NCBI GenBank assembly: GCA_947579665.1
Contig: OX388352.1
Span: 33,164,216-33,228,215 of the forward strand
Length of the DNA: 64,000 bases
DNA from: Sympetrum striolatum
Taxonomy: Eukaryota > Arthropoda > Insecta > Odonata > Libellulidae
Direction: 5' to 3'
In this document: piece after piece, positions 12,060 to 23,530 of the stretch
How positions within the stretch are numbered: position 1 is the first letter of the stretch
How the letters are laid out: each line of letters begins with the position of its first letter
The notes under the pieces: model-generated
Database searches by the model: none
What the model saw: the letters and a program-made list of their open reading frames with translations, nothing else
What the model was told of the DNA's origin: nothing
Translations under genes and position numbers: made by a program

Positions 12060-14170
12060 CATCCTTTTACTATAGTTAAGTCGAACTTCGGTTCAGAAAG
12101 AGAAAAATTACGCATTCATACTGACAAGTACAAATCGTATCAAATTCTAAAAAATGCGTATAGTTTATACCATATACCAGATGCACAAAAAAACTGTAAG
12201 AATTACACTACTAATATAAGAAGTACCTAAACTTGATACATGAAATTTCCGAACTACTCGAAATAATATAATCATATAATTAAAATAAAATTATTGGAAT
12301 CTAAGCTCGCTAAAACAATTATGAATAAACTTGGATATACATAAAATTATTCCGGATTGGGGAAGCGATTCAGTTATTTTCGATAGCATGTAACCGTTAC
12401 ATTCAAAATAATGTTTTCCGTTATTCTATATTACAAAATATTTACTAAATATCATGCGAAAGCTAAGGTTCGATGAATTTCTTTTTCGTACGCTTTGTAA
12501 CTTAAAATTCAGCGTAAAAGGCATACGCCTTTCATTGAAAATGTCAGCATCGAATAAACTTTATAATATTTTGTGACGACGATCATTTACAGACATATCA
12601 ATACGTGCTTATCAAGTCGGATTGCTAATAAATCGGATAGTAAGAACACGCGTGATTAAATAAAATACACGATGAAGAAAAAGAAGTAACCTTCTATCTC
12701 TAAAGACGACTGAACTGAGTGACCTTCTCATAGAGAAAGGAACGCGAGGCATCTAAAGTTAGTAACGTCGACACTTGATCTATCAGCATTTACAAATGGC
12801 AAGAGAAAATACTTCTTTAATAGGATATCAATAATATGAAATTCTATTCAGTTAACTAAATCAACTTAGCATATATATGATCCTAAGTCGTGGCCAAGGT
12901 AATTTTGAAACCATGGAAAAGCATCCACTAATTAAAAACAATAATTACTTAGCAAATAACAATAAGTATAAGATAAATGGCTAGCCTTTACAAGTACGCT
13001 CCCATCACAAAGGTTACGATGTTAACGCAAGTCGGTTAAATTCATTACTAAAGTTTTTTTTAGAAAATTCGGTAGCAGGTAATTTGAAATTATAGAAAAC
13101 ATGAATGCAGTAGGATATTTACTTGAGAATTATTTAATATACAATGGTAGGGTAAAACTTAATAAGAACTTATTTCAAATGCCAATAACCGTTACATTCA
13201 TCAAACGATTTCCGTTTTTTCTACTGTTGGAGGTATTTGCTAAATATCACACAAGATTTTGAAAATAAGTCATTTTTCACATTCTTTTTAAATTATAAAA
13301 AATAATAAACGTCCCTTTTTTTAATTTAAGCTTTGATTTGATATTCTGAAACTCATTTACGACGAAAACTAACAAACTTACGTTAGGTAATTATCTAATC
13401 GAGTAATTACTATGAAGTGGAAGCTTATAGAAAACGGAATACAAGATAACGAGATAGAATTCTTTCAGTCTTCAGTGACGACTGAGCTTAATGACCAACA
13501 CATGACACGGAAAATAACACAACGAAGGAACTTAAAATATCATAAATTCCAACTCAAGGTAGAAAATACTCCTTCGATAAGAGACAATCAATTCAATTAA
13601 GACATTTTATGCAACACACCATGTAGAAGAAATCCTTTGTTAAGTTCACGGATATTTTAACACACGGAAATTTTTTCTCTCATTCCGTTGACAAATAATC
13701 ACGATCGAGAATAATTATTTCTAAAAAGAAGAACCCTTGACTTCAGGGACACAAATTAATAACAAAAAATGTCGTTAAACTTTAAAAATATCGTTCCGAT
13801 TCCGAGGTTCCGCAAATAACGCAAGTAGGTAAGTTTAAATATAACGGTGTTTTCCAGAAAAGCCAGAAAAGGTACTCACCTGAAGAAATCCGGACAACGA
13901 CTGAGAAATTTTCCGTTTGAACAATGTTTGAACACTATTCTTGTCCTGTGATTGGTCCATTTCGAATTCGCTGTGATTGGCCCAGCCCACCTTCCGTTTT
14001 TATAATTTTATAATAAAAACTTTTAATTAATTTAAAAGCCAATTCATTTAGAAATTCTTGAAATTGAATTTTAAAATTTCTCGAACTTCTTTATTTTTGT
14101 AAATGTTAATTTTACCCTTTACGATTATTATTACAACTACTCTTAATCTATGAACAAACGAGTGGGAAAA
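12060..14170 (+). repeat. Left inner arm of the palindrome (L4)
   Basis: Almost colinear with the reverse complement of 16390-18500; paired positions sum to about 30560-30600 throughout. Comparing 13412-13620 with its partner at 16950-17160 gives about 90 percent identity with a few small indels. It contains the left promoter and first exon-like segment (13874-13980). The open frame at 13412-13600 lies inside the arm, is degraded in the twin by an indel, and is not a gene. Confidence 0.9.
13874..13980 (-). promoter_or_regulatory. Left outward promoter with 5' exon and donor
   Basis: On the minus strand, two CCAAT boxes (complements ATTGG at 13976-13980 and 13951-13955) lie about 74 and 49 bases upstream of an initiator-like TCAGTC (13904 down to 13899). 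A short segment of about 23 nt ending TTCAG follows, then the splice donor GTGAGT (complement 13874-13879). CCAAT pairs are NF-Y sites, and TCAGT is the common arthropod initiator. The same arrangement and spacing occurs in mirror image at 16577-16683. No TATA box is obvious. The transcript would run left, away from the palindrome centre. Confidence 0.55.
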
Positions 14171-14229
14171 GCGCATTGGTACACTCAAAGGATTAACATG
14201 GATATTTTCTTAGTATTTCATTAAATAAA

Positions 14230-16330
14230 CGGATCTTTTTCCTTTCTACTATATTTGCTTAAGGAAACTGATGATCGTATTTATGATAAATAAAATATGT
14301 TCTTTTATGGTTAGATACCCTTTTCTAAATGAAATTAAGAAACTCCTTCAATCGGAAATTTTTCGTATACTATACTGCAATGATAATGAAAGTTGTGCAC
14401 ATAAATCCCATCAAAAAGAACACTCTAAGTATATAGTTGGACACTCTCTTTGGTTTATATTGCATTATTATAAATATCTTCTCTAAGGAACAGAATTTCA
14501 ACATTCATACCTTCTGTGTGTTTCCTCTTCAACTCCTTTCCTTAGCTTTTTATCTCACATTGGTAATTTGGTAGATATACTCCGTATTTTAGTTGTTACT
14601 ACTTATACAGTTATCGATAACATTCGCTTTTACCACTATCACACACAGATGACACAATTAAGGTGTTGAGTTATATATACTGTAGCACCACTCTTTTTAA
14701 CTATTTATACCAGTTGGAGGGATATCACAAGAGAGAAGGCGTAACTGTAACTACGAAGAAATTCCTTCGAACATTTCTCCGGTAGATTCATGTGTCCGAT
14801 TTTCTTAGCATTGAAGGAACATTCACAAGAGAAACTTGCTGGTATTTTAGAAGTAGGTAATGGCCGCCATTATGAGAACAAAAACGAGGACTGACAGCAA
14901 TGAGGCAAACATTTCTGAATTCTTTTGAAATGCCATTTACGTGATTCAGGTTTTTCAAGACGATCGATTTTTGGAAAGCGCGGGAATGGTCATGTTATCG
15001 CCTCGTGGTGTATGGAGAATATTTGAAGAGCCAAAGTTGAGTAAATTTTAAGTTATAATTATTTTTTATGTATTTAAAGCGAATTTGTTTTTCGGGATCA
15101 AGATTGAGTGTCCTTATGGATATACGTTTTGCTGTGAATGTGCTACAACAACGACGAACAACACCAAATCAACTCCGGGATACCCAGAAATGCTTGGTTT
15201 TAGAGCAGAGTTAATTCTATAATCAGTGATTATATTAAATAGGGGTGAACTAGTGTAGAATTCGAAATCAGTGATTGAAGATCGTCAATGAAGGACAACC
15301 TAAGAATGTTTCACCTTCGTACACGCACATATTGCCTTCAGTGGTACATGACATAAATGTAAGTATGGAATGAATGATATATAATTATACATGTACATTG
15401 TCAATCAGTGTGAAGTTTCCGACTAAATGTCATAGCCTAACAAGGAGTTCCTATTAGTTACAATCGGATACTTTGACGGAACGAGTTATGTTGTTGAGCC
15501 AGGAAGGATAGCAGCATTTTCGATGCTGTATATTCAATTTATCGGTTGATTCCATTGTCAGCCACGGTCTTTCTATTTAGAAATAGATGTAAATGGTAAC
15601 GAAATTTAATCTGAATGTTAATTCATAAATCTATCAAGTTCTATAATCTCCAGTTTTGTAACGTTTCATTTTAGCATTACTTTGATTGGTACACAGGTTG
15701 TTTTGGAGGTATATCAGTGGAAACATTAGCTCGAGACTGGTAAATTCTAGACCTCTTCACCATTAGCTGTAATTCATTTAGTAGACGAAATGAGGCCATC
15801 TGGATAATATGAGGGGTGAGGCAGATATGCCATGGTTTTCTCGCAGGTTAGGAAGAGTTAGTGAAACTTCAGATCAATTATTACTAAAACATATTGCATA
15901 GCCATAACAATCTACATCAAGAGCAGGCACAAATACCATGTTTATATCATTAGCTTGCATATTTCCACTGCTATTAACAGGAAAAAACTAAGGGTTAGAT
16001 AGTCATTTATGCTTCTGCAAAACAATAATGGGTATAACGGCATAGTAATTGTTTATATAAATCAATTAATTGTGCCCGTAAGCAAATCCTATTCTTTCGT
16101 TTATGGAAAATGAGGTATTTTAATGCAAGATAGATCGGCAATTAGAATTTTTCATATAAATATCAAGGATTAAAAACTTAATTGTGGCCATCCTAGTGTA
16201 ATATTATAACGATCTGAATTATTGAATTTATACTCGTATGTGCTACTATATCGCCAAATTATCGTGAAGTTTAACTAAATAAAATTTTAAAAAATCATTC
16301 CAAGAAAATAAAATTCAATTTCAACAATAC
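14230..16330. promoter_or_regulatory. Unique centre of the palindrome with housekeeping-type promoter motifs
   Basis: No counterpart of this 2.1 kb is seen elsewhere in the window. It contains a perfect TATCGATA (14612-14619), the DRE motif bound by DREF in flies. It also contains a YY1/Pho-like AATGGCCGCCATTATG (14859-14874) and an E2F-like GCGCGGGAA (14978-14986). An ATG at 14986 opens 21 codons to a stop. The combination is typical of TATA-less housekeeping promoters, so a bidirectional regulatory centre is possible. No gene body was found, and open frames here (for example 14271-14486) have no coding support. Confidence 0.35.
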
Positions 16331-16389
16331 CTAATCTAATTTTCTATTTATTCATAATTTAAAAAAACGGATGTATTACCATTTACTTA

Positions 16390-18500
16390 CCCCACTCATT
16401 TGTTCATAGATTACGTAGTTGTAACAATAAACGAAAGGTTTAACATAAGTATATTTATAAGAAAATTAAGCAAATAAAAATGTTAAATTTCAATTTTAAG
16501 AAAACCTAATTGTATTGTTTATTAAATAATTTAAATCTATTGATTATAAAATTATAAAAACGGAAGGTGGGCTGGGCCAATCACAGCGAATTCGAAATGG
16601 ACCAATCACAGGACCAGAATAGTGTTCAAAAATTGTTCAAACGGTAAATTTCTCAGTCGCTGTCCGGATTTCTTCAGGTGAGTACCTTTTCTGGCTTTTC
16701 TGGAAAACACCGTTATATTTAAACTTACCTACTGGCTTTAATTGAGGAACCTCGGAAAAGAAACGATATTTTTTAAGTCTAACGACATTCTTTGTTATAT
16801 TTTTATGTTCCTGAAGTCAAGGGATCTTTTTTTTCGAAATACTTATCCTCGATCGTGGTTATTTGTCATCGGAAGGAGAGAGAAAGAATTTCCGTGAGAT
16901 AAGATATCCGTTACGGTAATAAAGGATTTTTACTACATGGTGTGTTGCATAAAATATCTTAATTGAGCTAATTGTCTCTTATCAAAGGAATATTTTCTAC
17001 CTTGAGTTGGAATTTATGATATTTTAAGTTCCTTCATTGCGTAATATTGGTGCGTAATTTTCCGTGTTTATGAGTTGGTCATTAAGCTCAGTCGTCCCTG
17101 AAGACAGAAAGAATCCTATCTCGTTATCTTGTATTCCGTTTTCTATAAGCTTCCACTTCATAGTAATCACTCGATTTGATAATTACGTAACGTAAGTTTG
17201 TTAGTTTTCGTCGTAAACGAGTGTCACAATATCAAATCAAAGCTTATATTAGAAATAAAAAACGTACATTTGTAACGGTTAATTTTACTATAATTTAAAA
17301 AGAATGTGAAAAATGACTTACTTTCAAAATCTTGCGTGATATTTAGCAAATACCTCCAACAGTAGAAAAACGGAAATCTTTTGATGAATGTAACGGTTAT
17401 TGGCATTTGAAATTAGTTCGTATTAAGCTTTACCCTACTATTAGAAATAAATATTAAATAATTCTCAAGTAAATATCCTAATGCATTCATGTTTTCTATA
17501 ATTTCAAATTACCTGCTACTGATTTTTTCTGGAAAAATAACTTGCATTGAAGTTCATCGACTTGCGTTAATATCGTAACCTATTGAATTGGAGGGTACTT
17601 GTTAAGGCTAGTGATTTATTTTGTACTTATTGTTATTCGTTTAGTGATTATTGTTTTAGATTGTAGAATGTTTGAAGGCGTCAAGAATTTCGTGGTTACA
17701 AAATAGGTTATCGTAATTATGGTTAGTTGGTTAAGGTATCCGAATAGAATATAATTTTGTTTGTCTTGCAACCAAGAAATATTTTCTGTTGCTATTTGTT
17801 AATGTTGATAGGTCAAGTGTCGACGTTACTAACTTTAGGTGCCTCGCGTTCCTTTCTGTATGAGAAGGTCATTCAGTTCAGTCGTCTTTACAGATAGAAG
17901 GTTGCTTATTTTTCTTCATCGTGTATTTTTATTAAATCGCGCGTGTTCTTACTATTCGATTTAGTAGCAATCCGATTTGATAAGCACGTAATGATATGTC
18001 CGTAAATAATCGTCGTAATATAATACCAGCAAGTTTAATAGCTGCTTAAATTACTAATGACAATCATAAGTAAAGTAAAGCATAATCTTGAACTATCGCG
18101 TTGTTTTTATCAAATTACTCGAACAATAGAATAACGGAAAACGGATATTTTGAATGTAACGGTTATAGGTCATCGAAAATAACAGAGCCACTTTCCTAAT
18201 CTATAATAGTTTAATTTATTTCCTATTACATTATATTTCATTTATAATAAGTTCATTCGTTATTTTTTTAGCGAGTTTAGATTAAATTAAATAAGATTTA
18301 AATTGATTAATGGATTATATTATTCCGAGTCGTTTGAATATTTCATATATCAAGTATAGTTATTTCTTATATGAGTAGTGTAATTTTTCAGTTTATTGTG
18401 CATCCGATTTAACCTACTTCTACCCTTTTGAATTTGATTCAATTTGGTACTCGTTAATATGTTAGCGGAATGTTTCTCCTGAACCGAAGTTCGAAATTTA
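16390..18500 (-). repeat. Right inner arm of the palindrome (R4)
   Basis: Reverse complement of 12060-14170. It holds the right promoter and first exon-like segment (16577-16683). The rest is intron-like AT-rich sequence conserved only because of the duplication. Confidence 0.9.
16577..16683 (+). promoter_or_regulatory. Right outward promoter with 5' exon and donor
   Basis: Two CCAAT boxes (16577-16581 and 16602-16606) share the context CCAATCACAG and lie about 74 and 49 bases upstream of an initiator-like TCAGTC (16653-16658). A segment ending TTCAG at 16677 is followed by the consensus donor GTGAGT (16678-16683). This fits a short noncoding first exon spliced to the signal-peptide exon at 18782. 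The mirrored copy at 13874-13980 keeps every one of these motifs while bases between them have changed, which mildly supports function. Confidence 0.6.
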
Positions 18501-18589
18501 CTGTCGTAAAAGTCTATGAATGTTCAATTACTGAATTTCCCGAAGGCTTCGTCATCAGAACTTCATATCCTGATTTATGATACTGCACT

Positions 18590-18965
18590 GCAATAAAGAG
18601 TAAATCGTTATTTTTTGTAGCGTGTATAACGGATGTGTCGATTTTAAAGTAACGGAAATCTCATTTGAATATTACTGCTCAAATTGTAAACGTCGATACA
18701 TGTCCAACGCTTCAGAGTATAATATTTACCCGATTGCTATTATTTAATATTATTTTATTTTAAATTTTTCCAAATTTTCAGCAATTTCAACCTACCCTTC
18801 CGATGTTTTACTGGTTTGTGCTTCTCTCGTGTCTCAAATCAAAGGTCGTTGAAAGTGATCGTCACGGAAGAGGCTCGAGGACACAGACAGCCGCGGCTTC
18901 AAACCAGGTAATTACAATTTATCTATATTTTTATCAATATTAAGTTTATTTTTATTGATCATATC
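18590..18965 (+). repeat. Tandem exon-bearing duplicate, copy 1
   Basis: This piece and 20030-20350 are diverged direct copies about 1.4 kb apart. They share an ACGGAAATCTC stretch, an AATATTTACC run, a pyrimidine tract, and the exon with its acceptor and donor. By position within the palindrome, copy 1 is the partner expected for the left exon at 10521-10650, yet in sequence the left exon is closer to copy 2. Confidence 0.65.
18782..18907 (+). CDS. Candidate first coding exon of a secreted peptide
   Basis: A pyrimidine-rich tract ending TTTTCAG (AG at 18780-18781) precedes a 126-nt segment that ends CCAG|GTAATT at 18907. An ATG at 18803 opens 35 codons to the donor, phase 0. The first residues, MFYWFVLLSCLKSKVVES, look like a signal peptide: an aromatic/aliphatic core, a cysteine and small residues before a charged stretch. 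The remainder is basic and rich in Ser, Thr and Ala. It lies about 2.1 kb downstream of the promoter and donor at 16577-16683 on the same strand. The two sister copies (20191-20331 and 10521-10650) lack this ATG frame. No family is recognised and the downstream exons are not established; the start is the first ATG in the segment. Confidence 0.4.
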
Positions 18966-20029
18966 TTTATTTTATTTGATTTCAAATTCATGTCTATCAC
19001 TTACGTAATTAAAGAGACTTGAATTTGGGAGTTCCGAACGCAGTATACAAGTATAATTGAACGACTTTTTCGAAGTAACCAGTAGGAGCAAGGACACACG
19101 GTGAAATTAGTTTATTAAAGTTATAACAATTTTTAGAGTATAGTAATAATAGTAATATAAAATTATTTAGTACTGCCGCCTCGCCTTTTTTATGGTTAAT
19201 TTTTATTCACAACAATTAAGTTGCTAAATAGATCGACTGCCTTTTTGTAATTTCAAGTTGTTCTTCAAGATTATTTTAACGTTAAGTTCCTATTAATAAA
19301 GATCAAGCCTTGTATATTTAATGCATTTCGCATTCGTCCAAAACCTTTACAAAATATTTTACCCCTCAATCAGAGCTTTTTTATTATAAGAGAATATATT
19401 TGATCGCTTCTTTACTTCAATATATATAGCATATGCTAATCAACGAATTTCGTTTAGTTGAAAGTAGTAACACACAAAAAAATATAATCAAAGCTCTACT
19501 GGCAAATATTGGGAGCACGTCAGAGACATATTCGAGGGCCCTTTTAGAGGATTTGAAGTTCTCTGCTTATTGTTTGATGACATATGAATTGTTACACCAA
19601 TTTTTTATTTTGATTTTGCCGCGAACCTATACTTACATAATGTATGTCTTGGTGCATTCATAACATTTTTGCTAGCCTTGATTCGGATAGTTAAAGTACT
19701 ATTACTGAATTTTATTGGTGTATTTTGTTCGGGTTTTTATGGTGATGTTACATAAACATAGTATAACTGAGAAGTTTATTTCTCTCTCAGTATTTTTTCA
19801 TCGGTATAGATAAGGCTGCGTCGATTCTTTTGAATATTATTATAATCGCTACTCATCATCATAGGTAACTAATGTTTCTTCTTCTAAATCGAAATTGGAA
19901 TTTCACTGTCCTATAAGATTTCATAAAAGCTCAACTAATGAATTATTAAAAACATTAGTCACCAGTATTTAACTCCCTGGTTGATTTTCATGCTTATAGT
20001 TCAGGTTTATTAAGTAGCGATTCTTAATA

Positions 20030-20350
20030 GTAAGTGGAAAGAAATGCTGACATTAATGTAACGGAAATCTCCTCAGAAAGTCGCCTATCACATCGGTCAT
20101 GTCTTTACAAGCTCAAGGCTGTAGATTAGAATATTTACCTAATAGCAATTATTTTATGTGATATTAATTTCATATTCATTTTTTTTCTAGATTTCAAGTA
20201 TAGTCAATAGCCCCTACTTTCGCTGTTTTACTGGAATGTGCATCTCTCGTGTCTCAAAAGCGAAGGTCGTTGAAGACATTAGTCACGGAAGAGTTTCGTG
20301 GACACCTGCGACCGGGACTTCAACTTATTAGGTAAGGAGAATTTATATTT
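20030..20350 (+). repeat. Tandem exon-bearing duplicate, copy 2
   Basis: Direct, diverged copy of 18590-18965. It also pairs in inverted orientation with the left arm in two pieces: 20180-20350 with the left exon block at 10521-10690, and 20040-20170 with 11865-11995. Confidence 0.65.
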
Positions 20351-20815
20351 ACATTCAATCGAATAATTTTATTTTCAAAGATGATTTCTTTTTATTGGTT
20401 TTGATGATTTGCGTCTAAGACTTCGTCTATGTAATTTAAAAGACTTAGCGAATATTTTCTTAATTAATTTTGATATTATAGAAGAGCTCTAGTGAATATA
20501 GAATATTACCGTTAGTTAGGCAAATGAGCAATTTCGTTTTGACTTTAAACCCTCTACTTCTTAAATGATTCAATAACATTAATGAACTACAATATAACAT
20601 TATGACATCTCGGCTTCTATTGGAATACCCTTGCGAATGTGCTATTTTAGATTTTGCTTTAATTAGTGTTACGAAATGATCATACACCAATATCGTAAAA
20701 AGTCGCATGCAATATTTTTTCTGCCGATCAATTTATGACAGTATTATAAACATAATGATTTTGGTTTCTACATAAGTGCTCCATATTATATAAAAGCATA
20801 TTGCCGATTCTTCCT
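20180..20815 (-). repeat. Right middle arm of the palindrome (R2)
   Basis: Reverse complement of 10040-10720. Similarity stops near 20815, just before a decayed LINE fragment at 20960-21460 that sits between the middle and outer arms on this side. Confidence 0.8.
20191..20331 (+). pseudogene. Exon-like block, right copy 2 (frame disrupted)
   Basis: A run of T ending TTTCTAG (AG at 20189-20190) precedes a 141-nt segment that ends ATTAG|GTAAGG at 20331. Both splice sites are strong. Aligned with 18782-18907, the position of the ATG has become CTG and the frame then meets TGA. Aligned with the left copy, the frame is shifted by a 4-base difference in the middle. The 3' part still encodes a stretch ending RGHLRPGLQLI like the left exon. 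It is either a decayed exon or a noncoding exon. Confidence 0.45.
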
Positions 20816-20959
20816 GTGCTATTTAGCCTCATCTGTCCTTTTTTTTCCTAATTTTAACTTCTCATCGTGATCACCCTGCGTTGAATAATTTGGTTTTTCT
20901 AATCTGTAACTTTATTCCCACTATTCTTCAGCAGCGTTTTTTCTTGAAAAACTTCCTTC

Positions 20960-21460
20960 TTCACCTTCCTATTTTTTTCTTAAGTTTCCCACCCAAGAAT
21001 TTCTAACATTTCTCTCCTTATTGTGTCGATTTAATATATACCCTGCTGCTTTCTGTTGCACCCATTCCATTTTCTTTATATTAGTTAGGCCGTACGGATC
21101 CCATACGTTTGTCGCATTTTCTACTATAGGCCCTTTTATTGTTTTGTATCCTAAGTCTTTCGCTTCCCTACTAGCTCCCTTTAAGTTGCTCATCACGTCA
21201 TGGAAATGTTTAAATGTTTTAGAGATTACTTTATCAATGTGATTACCCCAATCCCATATTTTGGAAATCCAACCGTTAAGTACTTACAGTCTTTTACCTT
21301 GGGATCTTTTTCTACGTTAACCTCGTATGTGACTTCTCTTTCCCTCATACTATTCGCGAAGGTAATGTGTTTGCACTATTTTACAATTATTTCCAGTCTA
21401 TTTACCGTTGCCCACTTCTCAACCGCTTTAATGTTACGTCACTGCTTTTATTAGGGCGAG
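20960..21460 (-). mobile_element. LINE reverse transcriptase C-terminal fragment
   Basis: The minus strand encodes a region containing YKTIKGPIVENATNVWDPYG and then IKKMEWVQQKAAGYILNR. This matches the conserved segment after the RT domain of CR1/Jockey-type LINEs (typically a Y..L..P.LEY....WDP...I..IE.VQRRAARF pattern). Upstream, HIDKVISKTFKHFHDVMSNL fits the preceding segment, but stops and shifts are present. It is an old, broken piece, of a different subfamily from the 25985 and 36203 copies, and lies between the middle and outer right arms of the palindrome. Confidence 0.7.
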
Positions 21461-22718
21461 ATATTAGACTTTAGAGTCTCTTTTTACATCCAACGCTTTC
21501 TCGTATAAAATTTAAAAAAGGGCTAGAAAAAGTTAAACAGAAGAGCGGTTAAACAGAACAGAACGGGTCACAGAAAGAGGCAAAGGAAATTATTGTTTGA
21601 TGAAGCTAATTGTAAATATAACGAGAATTCTATAGAGAATCCTTTATCGTAAACTTTATCAAGAGTGCTAGAGTTTTTAAATTTAATTAAAAGAGTGCCG
21701 CAGATTGGACTCATTATTTTCAATTATTACTATCAATTATTATTATTAATATGACTTAAATACTTAGTATTCCCGATTTAACATGTCGAATTATATGCCA
21801 TTGTAAGAAGTAATTCCGTGCTACTTAGAATCTGATTATTATGTTGTTAATAAAGGAGAATATCGTTACACAGGAAAATGAATCTAGCCTTACGATACTT
21901 GTCCGTTTTCTACTGAAAGTGACCTTCACGGCTTCTGCAGCGCATTCCTGTGTACAAAATTCACTTTCGTTAACTTCGCTACACAAACGTAGATATGGAA
22001 ATTTGACATTGTTTGGTATGATATATTATGATGACCGACATGTGGGAATTTGAGAGCCATAGAGCCATTTGAGACAGTTTGTTTTTATTATGTTTGAATG
22101 TATTTACAACTCAGTCTCAGTTAAATTAATATTATTTTGTAGGAAAAGTTTAAAGACCAGCTAATCCTGTGGCTAAATTATAAAGAATGACATTTAACAT
22201 TTGCAAGTCATTAAGACTGCAATTGCACCTTTGTTTTGCAGCATTGCTTAGTAAAGAGAATTATAGCTTTTTCTTGAAGTGAACGATGAAAATAATAAAA
22301 ATTACAACAGCTACTGTAAATTAACAATTCCAGTTACAGAATATTTACATGTCCACTGCAGTATTTTCTTTGACCTTTGGTTTATTAATTGAAAATGATT
22401 TTGATTCAATCTATAGTCTTAGTTCAGCATTCTTATATGCCTTACAATGTATGACGCAAACTCTCGTTTAAACTCTTAATGTTCTGGATGTAAACGAGTT
22501 AGGATGTATCTTCGAATGTTAATACCAAGTAGCTAGGTCATTTGAATGTAGAACTATTTTACTATTGGATACTATTTAAAACAAACATTATAAGGAAAAG
22601 ATTAACATACAGCTATGTCTTGATAGTAATTTATTTAGGATATCTATTTACTTTCATATATAGTTATGCTTTAAAAGTAATTACCTTTTTATTTATTCTT
22701 TCATTCCTTTCTTTGCAG

Positions 22719-22760
22719 GGTAAGTGCTGAATCTAAAGCTCCAGATTGGGTTATACCCTT
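22719..22760 (+). CDS. Candidate microexon, right gene copy
   Basis: A 42-nt segment preceded by a long pyrimidine tract ending TTTGCAG and followed by GTGAGT. One frame is open and reads VSAESKAPDWVIP followed by a split codon. It needs two leftover bases from the preceding exon. The exon-like block at 20191-20331 ends with that phase (ATT AG|GTAAGG), but the upstream signal-peptide exon (18782-18907) ends in phase 0, so at least one joining step is unexplained. Splice sites at both ends are conserved in the inverted twin at 3960-3995. An alternative is that GGTAAGTG marks the end of a different exon. Confidence 0.35.
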
Positions 22761-23134
22761 GTGAGTAAAACCAGTCTTCATTATTAATTTTGAAATTGCA
22801 TTTGTGCCTCCATTTAGTTGATAGAATATTATTTGCCATACATAATGAGGCATATTTCCTTTTGAAATAACAGTTTTCTATTAAAAATATTTCATTCATT
22901 CTCATTCATTCACATCTAAAGACATCACTAGTAGTCAAATAATTTCACAAATTTGTCTTTAAATCGAATTAAATGTGATTTTAAACCATGACAAGTAATT
23001 GTTCCAGTAAGTCATTAAATACTTTCTAGTCAATAATTTCTGAACTCCTAAAATAATTTGCAGTCAATTTCTGCCAATCCAAATATTAATTTCGTGGCTG
23101 CAGCTTTAATGAAATGCATCTTAATGTATTAACT

Positions 23135-23530
23135 ACCTGCTCTGTAGGGGAAGAGGGAGTAATGCCTTACTCCTCTCAACCCTAGCCGAAAGGCCTACAG
23201 ATGCAGGCATCTTTTCCAGGGCCCTTTCTTTCACCTTCTTTTGCTGGGGAGAGGCTAGCCCTCTCTTCTCACCAGTTCGATCTTTCTGTCTATGAGGTCG
23301 GAGCCCGCGGTTAACCAGCTAAGGGTGGTAAAGGGGAGATCCTTAGGCATGAGGATGCACCCCATTGCACGCCACCCTGATCTGGCCGGGTCCACTCCTT
23401 AGGGCGTTATGTATTCCCCCCAAATCCTCCCTTCCCCCTTCATCGACATCAGAAGGAAAACCAGCAAAAACATGGATGCACGGACTGCAGGAGTAAGTGT
23501 TGGTACTGGTTTTCGAAATCAAGAGCAATA
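23135..23530 (-). repeat. GC-rich core of right outer arm
   Basis: Twin of 3200-3600 in opposite orientation. The equivalent 61-codon frame runs 23528 to 23343 on the minus strand and stays open. Four residue changes over 61 codons with no stop is mild evidence for constraint, but recent duplication or conversion explains it as well. Differences are few and scattered, for example at 23188-23189. Confidence 0.6.

Noticed and set aside
13412..13600. A 62-codon plus-strand frame in the left inner arm
   Set aside because: The mirrored copy at about 16970-17160 carries indels that break it, so the frame is not under constraint.
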